Below are positions 24,860 to 33,375 of a DNA stretch of 64,000 bases, in pieces. Under the pieces are notes generated by a model, which was not told the DNA's origin, ran no database searches, and worked only from the letters and a program-made list of their open reading frames with translations. This stretch comes from Rheinheimera maricola (GTDB lineage: Bacteria; Pseudomonadota; Gammaproteobacteria; Enterobacterales; Alteromonadaceae): contig NZ_JAERPS020000002.1 of NCBI RefSeq assembly GCF_016918075.2, positions 434,001 through 498,000 on the forward strand. Direction: 5' to 3'. The position numbers were made by a program, and so were the translations under genes. Each line of letters opens with the position of its first letter. The first letter of the stretch is position 1.

Positions 24860-27277
24860 TCAGAAGCTGCCACGCACGCCCAGTGCCACAGAGCGGCCAG
24901 GAAGCGGAGCAATATCTTTTAAAAATGAGGTATGTACCCGCACCAGCTCGTCGGTCAGGTTCTGGCCTTTCAGGTAAGCGGTTAGCTGCGAACTGCCGAT
25001 ATCAAAACGGTAGCTGACACTGGCATCAAGCAGGGTATAACCGTCGGTGGCGGTTTCCAGCGCAGCGGTATTATCTTGCTTCATATAGCGGGTAGCACGC
25101 ACATCAGCGCTAATGGTACCTTGCTCGTAAGCCAGTTCAGCCGAGAAGCGCAGCGGTGGCGTACGTGGTAAATCGCCGCCGCCGTTTAAACGGGCGCGAA
25201 TATAATCGCCTTGCAGCGTAAGTTTGAACGGATCATTCACTTGCCAGATGTACTGCGCTTCAAAGCCATGCAAAGTAACATCGGCCGCGGTGAACAGATA
25301 TACCGGCAGCTCGCCGCTGTGATCATGCTCTGCTTCATCACTATGCTCTTCGCCGTGGTCATGGCCATCTTCAGCAAACAAGCCGGTATTTTGCTGGTAG
25401 TAGTAGTTATCAACCTGGTTATAGAAGGCGTTAAGTACAAAACCGGTATTGCCGCTGAATTTACGCAGGGTAATATCCAGGTTATTTGCCGTTTCCAGTT
25501 CAATCGGTTGGCTATTTAACACAAATTCGTTGTCGTCCAGCATAAACATTGCACCTACTTCATAAGACGCAGTGCCGATATGCGGGCCAAATGACAACAA
25601 CTCTGATGCTGAAGGCGCCCGCTGCGAACGTGATAACGATAGCCCCAGGTTATAGCCTTCGGCAAAATCCCACACGGCACCGGCCGACAAGCTGTAAGGC
25701 GTAAACTTCTGACGTACATCAAATACGCGGATAACCTCTGCATCATGGCCGTGATCATGCTCGTGGCCATGGTCTTCATGCCCTTCGTCGCCATGGGCGC
25801 CGATATCAGGTAGCAGCGCATCAGTGGCATCAATAGTTACCCGTTCAATACGGGCGCCCAGCTGCACCAGCCAGGGGCCAAAATGGTGTTCTTCCATCCA
25901 ACCCAGCGCCAGCATTTCTGTTTCTGACGGCGGCGTAAAGGCTTCAGCACCGACAGCGTCAAAATCGCTGTATTTATAATGCAGGCTTAAACCGCCGCGC
26001 CATTCCTGAAAAGGCCGGTGTAGTAGTTCAATACGTGCTTCTGTGCTTTGGTTACTGAAAGTGGTACCGACAATACCGGCCTCAACTTCAGCATGTTCAT
26101 AGTCGGTAAAAGCTAAGCGAGTATTTACCGCCCGGATCAAACCAGATGAAAAGTTCAGCTCACTCAGCAGTTGCACACGATGCTGGGTAAGATCAGCAAA
26201 TACGGCTTCTTCAGCGTGTTCCTCTGCTTCATCAGCATGATCATCATGTGCTTCATGGCCGCCATGCGAGTGGCCCGGAATGCCATATTCACGGTCTAAG
26301 CGACCATAAGATAAGCCAACATAGCCATTTTCCAGTAAATAGCTGCTACCTAAGGTAAAGCCTTTAGCCGTAGCTGCAGTATTAGCAACCTTGCCTTTTA
26401 CTGCACCTGCATCCGGCTCTGCTTCCGCGAAGCCCGGTATGCTATAGCTGTCATTGTCACGCCAGAAGCCGTCTATATAAACGCCCACATTTCCTGCGCC
26501 GGTGACTAAAGAACCCGCCGCCAGTTTTTCATTGTTAACTGACTCACGTTGTAACATCCACTCGGCGCGGGTCGTATTATCGGTAGGAATACGCTCATCC
26601 ACTACGTTAACCACACCGCCAATGGCGCCGCTACCGTAAAACAAGGTGGCCGGGCCGCGTAGTACTTCAATCTGGGTGGCAGTGCTGGCTTCCGCCGACA
26701 CGTTGTGATCCGGGCCAACGCGTGAGGCATCACCGGCATCCAGGCCATTTTGGGTAACTAATACCCGCGGGCCGTCTAAGCCACGGATAATCGGGCTACT
26801 GCTTACCCCACCGTAAAAATTGGAGTGCACACCCACTTCGTTTTTCAGGGTATCGCCAAGTGTGGCGGCCTGGCGCATTTTCAGCGCGTCACCGGCCAGT
26901 ACGCTTACCGGTAACGATGATTCCGTAGCTGAAGCATGAAACGGGCTGGCTTTAACATCTATGGTTTCAATCGTGGTACGCAGTAATACAACGCTCAGGT
27001 TATCCAGCCCTTGTGCAGGTACGTCTAAATGCACGTTACGATGGGCAAAGCGCGCGGCCTCTATATGCAGCTCGGCTTCACCGGCATTTATCGTGGCCAA
27101 CACAAAACGGCCGCTGTCATCAGTGCGGGTTTCGCCGTTAGTACCTATTAGCTGCACGCGGGCACCCACTATCGGCTTACCGGCAGCGTCGGTTACCATG
27201 CCTTTAATACTGTCGGCATAAGCCGTTGACGTTAAAGCAGCAAACACGCCTGCGGTTAACAGAGTTGGTTTAAACAT
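24860..27277 (-). CDS. znuD: ZnuD-like zinc TonB-dependent receptor
   Basis: A protein of 805 aa from the ATG at 27277 (GGAG 5 nt upstream). A signal peptide ends near TAYA-D, followed by a carboxypeptidase-regulatory-like beta domain (GMVTDAAGKPIVGARVQLIG, about residues 25-110), a plug (SSSPIIRGLDGPRVLVTQNG and IEVLRGPATLFYGSGAIGG) and a barrel ending GVRGSF. Predicted surface loops are full of histidine and acid: HSHGGHEAHDDHADEAEEH near residue 345, HEDHGHEHDHGHD near 500 and GHDHGEEHSDEAEHDH near 645. This is the pattern of the ZnuD zinc receptors. Two Zur-like palindromes upstream support repression by zinc. The regulatory-like N-terminal domain is an addition to the basic ZnuD plan. 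Confidence 0.88.
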   Translation of the reverse strand: MFKPTLLTAGVFAALTSTAYADSIKGMVTDAAGKPIVGARVQLIGTNGETRTDDSGRFVLATINAGEAELHIEAARFAHRNVHLDVPAQGLDNLSVVLLRTTIETIDVKASPFHASATESSLPVSVLAGDALKMRQAATLGDTLKNEVGVHSNFYGGVSSSPIIRGLDGPRVLVTQNGLDAGDASRVGPDHNVSAEASTATQIEVLRGPATLFYGSGAIGGVVNVVDERIPTDNTTRAEWMLQRESVNNEKLAAGSLVTGAGNVGVYIDGFWRDNDSYSIPGFAEAEPDAGAVKGKVANTAATAKGFTLGSSYLLENGYVGLSYGRLDREYGIPGHSHGGHEAHDDHADEAEEHAEEAVFADLTQHRVQLLSELNFSSGLIRAVNTRLAFTDYEHAEVEAGIVGTTFSNQSTEARIELLHRPFQEWRGGLSLHYKYSDFDAVGAEAFTPPSETEMLALGWMEEHHFGPWLVQLGARIERVTIDATDALLPDIGAHGDEGHEDHGHEHDHGHDAEVIRVFDVRQKFTPYSLSAGAVWDFAEGYNLGLSLSRSQRAPSASELLSFGPHIGTASYEVGAMFMLDDNEFVLNSQPIELETANNLDITLRKFSGNTGFVLNAFYNQVDNYYYQQNTGLFAEDGHDHGEEHSDEAEHDHSGELPVYLFTAADVTLHGFEAQYIWQVNDPFKLTLQGDYIRARLNGGGDLPRTPPLRFSAELAYEQGTISADVRATRYMKQDNTAALETATDGYTLLDASVSYRFDIGSSQLTAYLKGQNLTDELVRVHTSFLKDIAPLPGRSVALGVRGSF

Positions 27278-27340
27278 TATCACTCCATGTTGCAATTAAA
27301 CTGAAACACCTGTGCAGACATATTTGACGGCCTAAGTGTT

Positions 27341-27352
27341 ACGTTATAACAT
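27341..27352. promoter_or_regulatory. Zur-like box 1
   Basis: ACGTTATAACAT, in the context TGTTACGTTATAACATATT, differs by one base from the perfect palindrome of box 2. It resembles the gammaproteobacterial Zur core ATGTTATAWTATAACAT in half-site sequence. It lies 64 bp upstream of the receptor start. Confidence 0.65.
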
Positions 27353-27368
27353 ATTTTTGCATATTGTT

Positions 27369-27380
27369 ATGTTATAACAT
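27369..27380. promoter_or_regulatory. Zur-like box 2
   Basis: ATGTTATAACAT is a perfect 12-bp palindrome within GTTATGTTATAACATC. It is 28 bp from box 1 centre to centre, so two repressor dimers could bind side by side. Confidence 0.7.
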
Positions 27381-27435
27381 CTTTCGACTACACTGCAATG
27401 CCTGCGCACAGATAATCCCGCGCTGCTGTTAATAA

Positions 27436-27682
27436 ATTTATTTAGCCGGCTTTTTGCTGCTGATTGCCGCGCTGTTTGCCCCAAACGAGGCCGAAGCCGC
27501 GCTATCACTAAGCGGCGGCATGCTGCTAATCAGCGCCCATTTATATAACCGCAAACTACTGCACAAACGGCAAGGGCCCCAACATACAGTTAAACGCCTG
27601 CCTGCTAACCGACGCAGAATTAGCACAAGGTGAGCAGCATTGGCAGCAGCTGCCCAACCCCTTTATGCAGGAACAACACTAG
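27436..27682 (+). pseudogene. possible decayed membrane-protein gene (MerC-like C-terminus)
   Basis: Between the znuD promoter and the next receptor, an open stretch without a start codon reads AGFLLLIAALFAPNEAEAAL, then LSGGMLLISAHLYNRKLLHK, ending at a stop at 27631. The SGG-LL-AH-N-R pattern recalls the end of MerC-type metal membrane proteins. A second frame shifted by +1 continues NACLLTDAELAQGEQHW to a stop at 27682. No intact start or full-length copy is present. It looks like the relic of one or two small genes, but it could be chance in GC-rich sequence. Confidence 0.3.
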
Positions 27683-27685
27683 CCC

Positions 27686-27702
27686 TGCGACAATATGTCG
27701 CA
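27686..27702. promoter_or_regulatory. RegA-like palindrome upstream of a TonB receptor
   Basis: TGCGACA-ATA-TGTCGCA is a perfect 7-bp inverted repeat with a 3-bp spacer, 83 bp before the receptor start. GCGAC/GTCGC half-sites are typical of RegA/PrrA-family binding sites, and a RegA-like regulator is encoded 5 kb downstream. A related copy occurs at 31373. Confidence 0.55.
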
Positions 27703-27784
27703 TCCACGGCTGCGCCTGCTTTTGTTATCCTCACCACACAAAACCAAAGTTGAATAAAATCAACTAACTAACAAAGTTGCGCGC

Positions 27785-29923
27785 ATGAAATTAAATACCC
27801 TGACACTGGCCATGCTTGGCCTGCCTTTACTGGTTACGCCAGCCCCTGTGCACGCCGAAGCAGGCGCTGTAAGTGATATTGAAGTACTGGTGGTCACCAG
27901 CAGCCGCCAGGCGCAATCATTGGTTAATCTGGCCGAAGCGGTAGCCGTGCTGGATGAAGACACTATTATAAACGTCAGCCCCGGCCACCCGGCAGAGCTG
28001 CTTAACCGCGTATCCGGCGTACATGTGAATGATTTAGGCGGCGAAGGCCATATGACGGCGATTCGCCAGCCTATTAGCACCGGTGGTGTTTACCTGTTTT
28101 TAGAAGACGGCCTGCCCACCCGGCCGACCGGCTTTTTTAACCATAACGGCCTGTATGAAATTGATATTCCTAATGCCGGCCGGGTGGAAGTAACCAAAGG
28201 GCCGGGCTCGGCGCTGTATGGCAGCGATGCCATTGGCGGCATTTTTAATATTTTAACGCCAGATCCAGCCGCGCAGTTTGGCGGCCGCTTGCAGGCGGAA
28301 TTGGGCAGCGACGGCTGGCAGCGCGGCCTTCTTAGTGTCAACGGGCCGTTGGCAGAAAAGCACAGTGCTTTCTGGCAGCTTAATAGCACGCAAAGTGACG
28401 GCTTTCGTCAGCAGGCTGACTATCAGCGTTTTTCCACTAACCTGCGCCTCGATAGTGAAGTGAGCGACAACACCCGGCTAAAAACCTTAGTGAGTTTTGG
28501 CAAGGTAGACCAAAGCGGCACCTCGGGCCTGTCGTTTACCGACTTCAGCCAAAACCCTGAGCGCAATTACTATTATGGCGAGATGGGCGCACGTGATGTG
28601 CAGGCGCTGCGATTGTCGGCCGAGTTGCGCCATCAGTTGTCGGACAACAGTGAGTTGATGTTAACACCGTTTTTTCGCGATAACCGCTCAGAGATGATGC
28701 CCAGCTGGATGCTAAGCTACGACCCGGTGCTGCAGCAAACCCGCTTTAAGTCCTACGGCCTGTTAGCACAATACAGCCAGCAGTCAAGTAACCGGTTTAA
28801 CTGGACGACCGGGCTGGATATTGACTATACGCCTGCCAACTTTGCCGAGCAGCAAATTAGCGTCAGCCGCAACGGCGATATTTACACCGATTACGCCCTG
28901 ACCGGGCGCACAAACTACCACTATGACGCCAATCAAACGGTGTTGTCGCCTTATGCCCAGCTGCAGTGGTTTGCTACCGAACAGCTGATTATCAGCCTGG
29001 GCGCACGTTATGATTATTTCAGCGTCGACTACACCGACTTATTGCCAGAGGATGTACCGCAGCAAGTCGGCCGCAGCAGTTGGCTAAGGCCAGAATCGCA
29101 AAAAATCAGCTACCGCCAGCTTAGCCCCAAAGCCGGTATAGTGTGGAAATTCGCCGATAACCAGCAGCTGTATGCCAACCGGCGTCATGCCTTTAGGGTG
29201 CCGTCGGTCGGTCAGGTGTTCCGCCCGGGTAGCAGCAACGACACCACTGAACTGGAGCCGGTAACGGCGCTAAACCACGAGCTGGGCTGGCGCGGTCAGT
29301 TTGACAGCAGCCTGTTTAGCAAAGTGCGGCTGGATGCCAGTGTGTATGATTTGGCGATTAAAGACGATGTCGTGACCTATATCGATGGCAATAGCCGCAA
29401 AGTAACCAATGCCGGTGAAACCAGCCACCGCGGCATCGAACTGATGCTGCAGCTGGCACTGAATGCGCAATGGCAATGGCAAACCAGCGGCAGTTATACC
29501 CGGCAAAAGTATGAGAACTTTCAGTACCTGTACAGCTGCTTTCCACCGGCCTGTGTACCGCCAGTGTCAGAAACCCGCAACTTTGCCGGCTTTGAAGTTG
29601 GCAAAGCCCCCAAACAACTATGGCAAAGCAGCCTGAGTTACCAACCACAGCAGCTTGATGGCCTGTGGCTGGAGCTGGAATGGCAAAAGGTTGGCCGCTA
29701 TTTTACTGACGAAACCAATACAAACACCTACCCAGGCCATGATTTATGGCATCTGCGGGCGCGCTATCAGTTGAGTGACCGGGTAAGCTTTGCCGCCCGC
29801 CTGATGAATATCACCGACAAAACCTACTCGACCTACACCAGCAATCAGGTGGGCTCCAGTGCCATAGAATACCGCCCGGGTATGCCGCGCAGCGTGTTTG
29901 TCAGCGCCACAGTTAACTTTTAG
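27785..29923 (+). CDS. TonB-dependent receptor paired with a PepSY protein
   Basis: A protein of 712 aa with a signal peptide ending near PVHA-E. The TonB-box region is DIEVLVVTSSR, and the plug shows HPAELLNRVSGVHVND, YLFLEDGLPTRPTGFFNHNG and RVEVTKGPGSALYGSDAIGG. The barrel ends VSATVNF. An extracellular loop contains a Cys pair (YSCFPPACVPP). The gene is followed after 9 bp by a PepSY membrane protein, a pairing known from metal-siderophore systems in which the PepSY partner is thought to reduce the imported metal at the inner membrane. A RegA-like palindrome lies upstream. The cargo is probably iron or another metal complex; the sequence does not tell which. Confidence 0.85.
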   Translation: MKLNTLTLAMLGLPLLVTPAPVHAEAGAVSDIEVLVVTSSRQAQSLVNLAEAVAVLDEDTIINVSPGHPAELLNRVSGVHVNDLGGEGHMTAIRQPISTGGVYLFLEDGLPTRPTGFFNHNGLYEIDIPNAGRVEVTKGPGSALYGSDAIGGIFNILTPDPAAQFGGRLQAELGSDGWQRGLLSVNGPLAEKHSAFWQLNSTQSDGFRQQADYQRFSTNLRLDSEVSDNTRLKTLVSFGKVDQSGTSGLSFTDFSQNPERNYYYGEMGARDVQALRLSAELRHQLSDNSELMLTPFFRDNRSEMMPSWMLSYDPVLQQTRFKSYGLLAQYSQQSSNRFNWTTGLDIDYTPANFAEQQISVSRNGDIYTDYALTGRTNYHYDANQTVLSPYAQLQWFATEQLIISLGARYDYFSVDYTDLLPEDVPQQVGRSSWLRPESQKISYRQLSPKAGIVWKFADNQQLYANRRHAFRVPSVGQVFRPGSSNDTTELEPVTALNHELGWRGQFDSSLFSKVRLDASVYDLAIKDDVVTYIDGNSRKVTNAGETSHRGIELMLQLALNAQWQWQTSGSYTRQKYENFQYLYSCFPPACVPPVSETRNFAGFEVGKAPKQLWQSSLSYQPQQLDGLWLELEWQKVGRYFTDETNTNTYPGHDLWHLRARYQLSDRVSFAARLMNITDKTYSTYTSNQVGSSAIEYRPGMPRSVFVSATVNF

Positions 29924-29932
29924 GGGCCAACA

Positions 29933-31372
29933 ATGAAAACTTTCACCTTAGTAAAATGGCACCGCTTGCTGTTATGGCTCGGTGGCGCTACCTTGATTAT
30001 CTTTGCACTTAGCGGTATCACTCACCCAATTATGAGCTGGACCGGGCCACAAGCAGTCACCATGCGCCCGCCAGCGTTGCAGCTTGATGGCGTCACCTTA
30101 CAGCAGGCGATGCAGCGTATCAATACAGCGCAACTGCCGGCCCAGGCACTGGTAAAGCTGGTGCCCTATCGTGATACGGCTCTGGTGCAGTTAACCGCCA
30201 ATCTTAGCACGGCGCGGCAATACCTCACTCTGGATGACAGCACAGCACCAGACGATCAAGACGTCGCAATCTGGCTGGCCAGCCATTACAGCGGCGAAGC
30301 TGAAGCCAATGTCACCACCGTTGCTCTGCTTAACACCTTTACCAATGCCTATCCGTCGGTTAACCGCCTGCTGCCGGTATATCAGGTGGATTATCAAAAT
30401 GGCCTGAGTTTATATATTCACACCGAAAGCCTGAGCATGGCTGGCATCACTACCCCGTATAAAACCGCGGTACAGGCGGTATTTCGTCAATTGCATAGCT
30501 GGCAATGGCTGGATGCCACACCGGTACTTAAAGTCGTTGTTATGACCATCTTACTCGGCAGTGCCTTGCTGCTAGCGCTTAGCGGCGCCTGGCTGTTATT
30601 TAAGCTGCCTTTTGCTGCCCGCCGCCGTGGCCTGCGCCGCTGGCACTATGCGCTATCCTGGTTATTGGTGGTGCCGGTGGTGCTGTATCTGCTCACCGGT
30701 ATCTATCATTTTAGCTACAAACAACTGGCTGCAGATACCGCCGGTTTAACCTTGCCGGCGGCCCAGCCCCTACCGGCACAGCCCGCTTTAGCAGGATCCG
30801 TATTTCAAAGCCTTGATAGCACAGCGATGTATAACAGCGCCAGCTTAGTGCAGGCAGATGGCAGCTGGTATTGGCGTTTGTCTGAATTTAACCCGCAGCA
30901 ACAGGCCGATCGCAGCAGCCGCTTTAACGGCCAGCAAAGCGAACAAGGGGCGCAATTTTTAGCCTTAACAGCTGGCGCACCAGCGCTGGACGATGCCACC
31001 TACGCCCGCTTATTGGCAGCAAAGTTTACCGGCTTAGCTGCAGATAAACTGACTAATCAGACGCTAATTAGCCGTTTTGGCCCAGACTACGATTTTCGCA
31101 ATAAGCGCCTGCCGGTATGGCAGCTTGATTATGCCGGCGGCCGGCTGTTTGTCGATGCAGTCAGCGGCCAGTTAATTGAGCAGCAAAGCCAGGCCAGCCG
31201 GTTTGAGCGCTACAGCTTTTCGTTTGTGCACAAATGGGGGATTTTGCAACCGCTGCTAGGCCGTGAGGGCCGAGACATGGTGGTGGTCGGCATTATGTTG
31301 TTAGTGCTGCTAATGGCAGGCGTAGGCTTCGCCATGCGCCTGCGGCGTAGAAAACACCCCACTCCAAAGTAG
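29933..31372 (+). CDS. PepSY-domain inner-membrane protein (possible metal reductase)
   Basis: A protein of 479 aa. Membrane segments are at about residues 12-38 (LLLWLGGATLIIFALSGITH), 200-225, 235-262 (ALSWLLVVPVVLYLLTGIYH) and 447-467, with large periplasmic parts between the first and second and between the third and last. Histidines at the membrane ends (WHRLL, GITHP, RRWHYAL, GIYHFSY, FVHKWG) fit haem ligation as proposed for PepSY/PiuB/FoxB-type reductases. It is co-transcribed with the TonB receptor upstream. Reduction of an imported metal complex is inferred from family and context. Confidence 0.78.
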   Translation: MKTFTLVKWHRLLLWLGGATLIIFALSGITHPIMSWTGPQAVTMRPPALQLDGVTLQQAMQRINTAQLPAQALVKLVPYRDTALVQLTANLSTARQYLTLDDSTAPDDQDVAIWLASHYSGEAEANVTTVALLNTFTNAYPSVNRLLPVYQVDYQNGLSLYIHTESLSMAGITTPYKTAVQAVFRQLHSWQWLDATPVLKVVVMTILLGSALLLALSGAWLLFKLPFAARRRGLRRWHYALSWLLVVPVVLYLLTGIYHFSYKQLAADTAGLTLPAAQPLPAQPALAGSVFQSLDSTAMYNSASLVQADGSWYWRLSEFNPQQQADRSSRFNGQQSEQGAQFLALTAGAPALDDATYARLLAAKFTGLAADKLTNQTLISRFGPDYDFRNKRLPVWQLDYAGGRLFVDAVSGQLIEQQSQASRFERYSFSFVHKWGILQPLLGREGRDMVVVGIMLLVLLMAGVGFAMRLRRRKHPTPK

Positions 31373-31389
31373 TGCGACAATTTGCCACA
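31373..31389. promoter_or_regulatory. second RegA-like site, upstream of the kinase-regulator operon
   Basis: TGCGACA-ATT-TGCCACA has the same left arm and 3-bp spacer as the palindrome at 27686; the right arm differs at one position. It begins directly after the stop codon of the PepSY gene and 153 bp before the sensor kinase, suggesting autoregulation. Confidence 0.4.
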
Positions 31390-31477
31390 GCGACGCAAGC
31401 CGTTGTTAGCGTTACACTTAACACACTCAGAATGACATTGCCGCTGCAATGGTTTAGTCTCTTCTGACATTTTGCAA

Positions 31478-31503
31478 ACGGCTGCCTGGCAGCCGTCTTT
31501 TTT
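31478..31503 (+). terminator. terminator or attenuator before the RegB-like kinase gene
   Basis: ACGGCTG (31478-31484) pairs with CAGCCGT (31490-31496) around a 5-nt loop, followed by C and six T. It ends only 22 bp before the kinase start codon, so any promoter for the kinase would have to lie upstream of it. Confidence 0.75.
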
Positions 31504-31525
31504 CTATAGCAGGTAGTGCTTCGCT

Positions 31526-32851
31526 ATGGCCAGACAACTTATTATTGCCACTGAACTTTCTGCGCAACATCAGCTTAAACACTTTGTGCAATTTCGCTGG
31601 GGGCTGATCTGCTTTGGGGCGCTAGCGCTGCTTGCCGGTTGGTTGCTGCATTACCAGGTTAGCTCCTGGCCGCTGCTTGGCCTGTTGCTATTAACCCATA
31701 TTTGTACCAATTTGCTGCCACCCTGGCTGGCGGCCAGCCGCGTACCACTTAACGCCATTTACCTGCTATGTTGCACACTGGATGTGCTGCTGCTGACTTG
31801 TTTGCTAGCGTTAAGCGGCGGTGTTAGCAATGGTTTAGTGGCCATGCTGTTACTGCCGGTGGCGGTGGCCGCTGTTATGCTGCCGGGGCGCAGCTGTTAT
31901 TTTATTGCCCTGCTGGCCATTGTTGGCTATAGCTTGCTACTGCAAGTGGGCGATTTACACATCCCTGATATAGATACCTTACTGACACAAACCGAACAGC
32001 AGGCTGCCCATGCCGGCCATGTTATGCATGCGCAGCACAGCAGCGAAAACGGCTTTAGCCAGCATATGCAGCAAATGTGGTGGGCCTTTACCATCTCTGC
32101 CTTGCTGATCAGCTGGTTTATCAGTGCCCAGGCCAACTTAAACCGGGTTAAATCGAAAAAAATCAGCGAATTACAACAGCAGCAAGTGCGTAACGAGCAA
32201 ATGCTGGCACTGGCCACCTTTGCCGCTAATGCCGCGCATGACTTAGCCAGCCCAATGCAAACCCTGCAGTTGTTAGCCGACGAACTGGTAATAGATAACC
32301 AAACTGCAGTTGTGCAGGATTTAAAACAGCAGCTGCAACGTTGCCAGCAGATCGTACAGCAACTGCGCAGCGATGCCGGCAGCCTGCGTGATAATAGCGC
32401 CACAACGCCGCTGTGCCAGCAAACAGAACAGGCAATTGTGCGCTGGTTAAACAGCCGGCCGGATATCAGCCTGAACATCAACCGGGCTTTAGACGCAGCC
32501 GATTTTAACCTGGCTGATAGCCAGGGTTTTGGCGCGGCACTGCTGAATATTCTTGATAACGCGGCCGATGCCAGCCTGGCCAATAACAGCAGCCTGCTTG
32601 ATTTGCAGCTAAATCTGCACGCTGAAGGCTTAAGCTTGCAGGTACGGGATTTTGGCGAGGGTTTATCTGACAGCCGGCTGGCCGAACTGGGTAAACTGCC
32701 GCAACACAGCGAGCAAGGCTTAGGTATAGGCCAGTTTCTGGCCAATATGTCGATTGAGCGCTTAGGCGGCAGTGTTAGCCGGCAAAATGCCGGCAACGGC
32801 ACAGTCACCATTGTTAGCATGCCACGCCAGCGCACCGGGCACACAACATGA
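31526..32851 (+). CDS. RegB-like redox sensor kinase with His/Met-rich periplasmic loop
   Basis: A protein of 441 aa. Six membrane segments span residues 22-207, in the RegB/PrrB layout. The loop between segments 3 and 4 keeps GG..N (LSGGVSNGLVAM), where RegB has its quinone-linked GGxxNPF. The loop between segments 5 and 6 (residues about 145-185) is expanded and rich in metal-type ligands (AAHAGHVMHAQHSS then SQHMQQM), with six His and three Met, and should face the periplasm. The phospho-accepting His238 is in NAAHDLASPMQTL. A Cys 35 residues later (QRCQQIV) matches the neighbourhood of the redox-active Cys of RegB. The ATPase domain ends the protein (NILDNAADAS, GEGLSD, GLGIGQFLA). Its ATGA overlap couples it to the regulator gene. 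Confidence 0.82.
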   Translation: MARQLIIATELSAQHQLKHFVQFRWGLICFGALALLAGWLLHYQVSSWPLLGLLLLTHICTNLLPPWLAASRVPLNAIYLLCCTLDVLLLTCLLALSGGVSNGLVAMLLLPVAVAAVMLPGRSCYFIALLAIVGYSLLLQVGDLHIPDIDTLLTQTEQQAAHAGHVMHAQHSSENGFSQHMQQMWWAFTISALLISWFISAQANLNRVKSKKISELQQQQVRNEQMLALATFAANAAHDLASPMQTLQLLADELVIDNQTAVVQDLKQQLQRCQQIVQQLRSDAGSLRDNSATTPLCQQTEQAIVRWLNSRPDISLNINRALDAADFNLADSQGFGAALLNILDNAADASLANNSSLLDLQLNLHAEGLSLQVRDFGEGLSDSRLAELGKLPQHSEQGLGIGQFLANMSIERLGGSVSRQNAGNGTVTIVSMPRQRTGHTT

Positions 32852-33369
32852 AGCTGGTGATAGTGGATGATGACATCGCCCTGCTGAATGCGCTATCGCG
32901 CCGTTTTAACCAGCGCGGTTTTGATGCTGTCGCCATTTCTGATGCGGTCAGTGCAGCACAGCTTATTGCACTGCAGGCAGATACTTACCTGTTAGATTTA
33001 CGTTTTGCCAGCCAGTCCGGCTTAAACTTTATTGCACCGCTGCGTCAGGCGCTGCCTGCTTGCCGTATTGTACTGCTAACCGGCTACGCCAGTATTGCCA
33101 ATGCGGTACAGGCGGTAAAGCTGGGCGCCGATGATTACCTGACCAAACCGGTCGATTTATTGCAATTGGAACAGGCATTACTTGGTGAATCTCAAACCAT
33201 TGCCCCCACTATGCAAGACACGGCCGCAGTGCTATCACCTGATCAACTAGAATGGGAATATATTAACCGTGTCTTGAGCGAACAGGCTGGCAATATCAGC
33301 CGTACCGCAGAGCTTTTGGGCATGCACCGGCGCACCCTGCAACGTAAATTGGCCAAGCGCCGGCCATAA
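32848..33369 (+). CDS. RegA/PrrA-like response regulator
   Basis: A protein of 173 aa with a receiver domain (VDDD at residues 6-9, phospho-acceptor Asp50 in TYLLDLRFAS, TGYASIA, and Lys in DYLTKPVDLLQ) and a short Fis-type helix-turn-helix at the C-terminus (ISRTAELLGMHRRTLQRKLA). This two-part build, without a AAA+ domain, is that of RegA/PrrA/ActR. It overlaps the kinase gene by 4 bp (ATGA). Two RegA-like sites lie in front of the TonB-PepSY genes and in front of the kinase gene, so both are probable targets. Confidence 0.87.
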   Translation: MKLVIVDDDIALLNALSRRFNQRGFDAVAISDAVSAAQLIALQADTYLLDLRFASQSGLNFIAPLRQALPACRIVLLTGYASIANAVQAVKLGADDYLTKPVDLLQLEQALLGESQTIAPTMQDTAAVLSPDQLEWEYINRVLSEQAGNISRTAELLGMHRRTLQRKLAKRRP

Positions 33370-33375
33370 CCCGGT

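Noticed and set aside
31927-32844. Long minus-strand open frame (305 codons) inside the sensor kinase gene
   Set aside because: It is antisense to a well-supported kinase with intact motifs, and its translation is Ser/Cys/Leu-rich, typical of a shadow frame.
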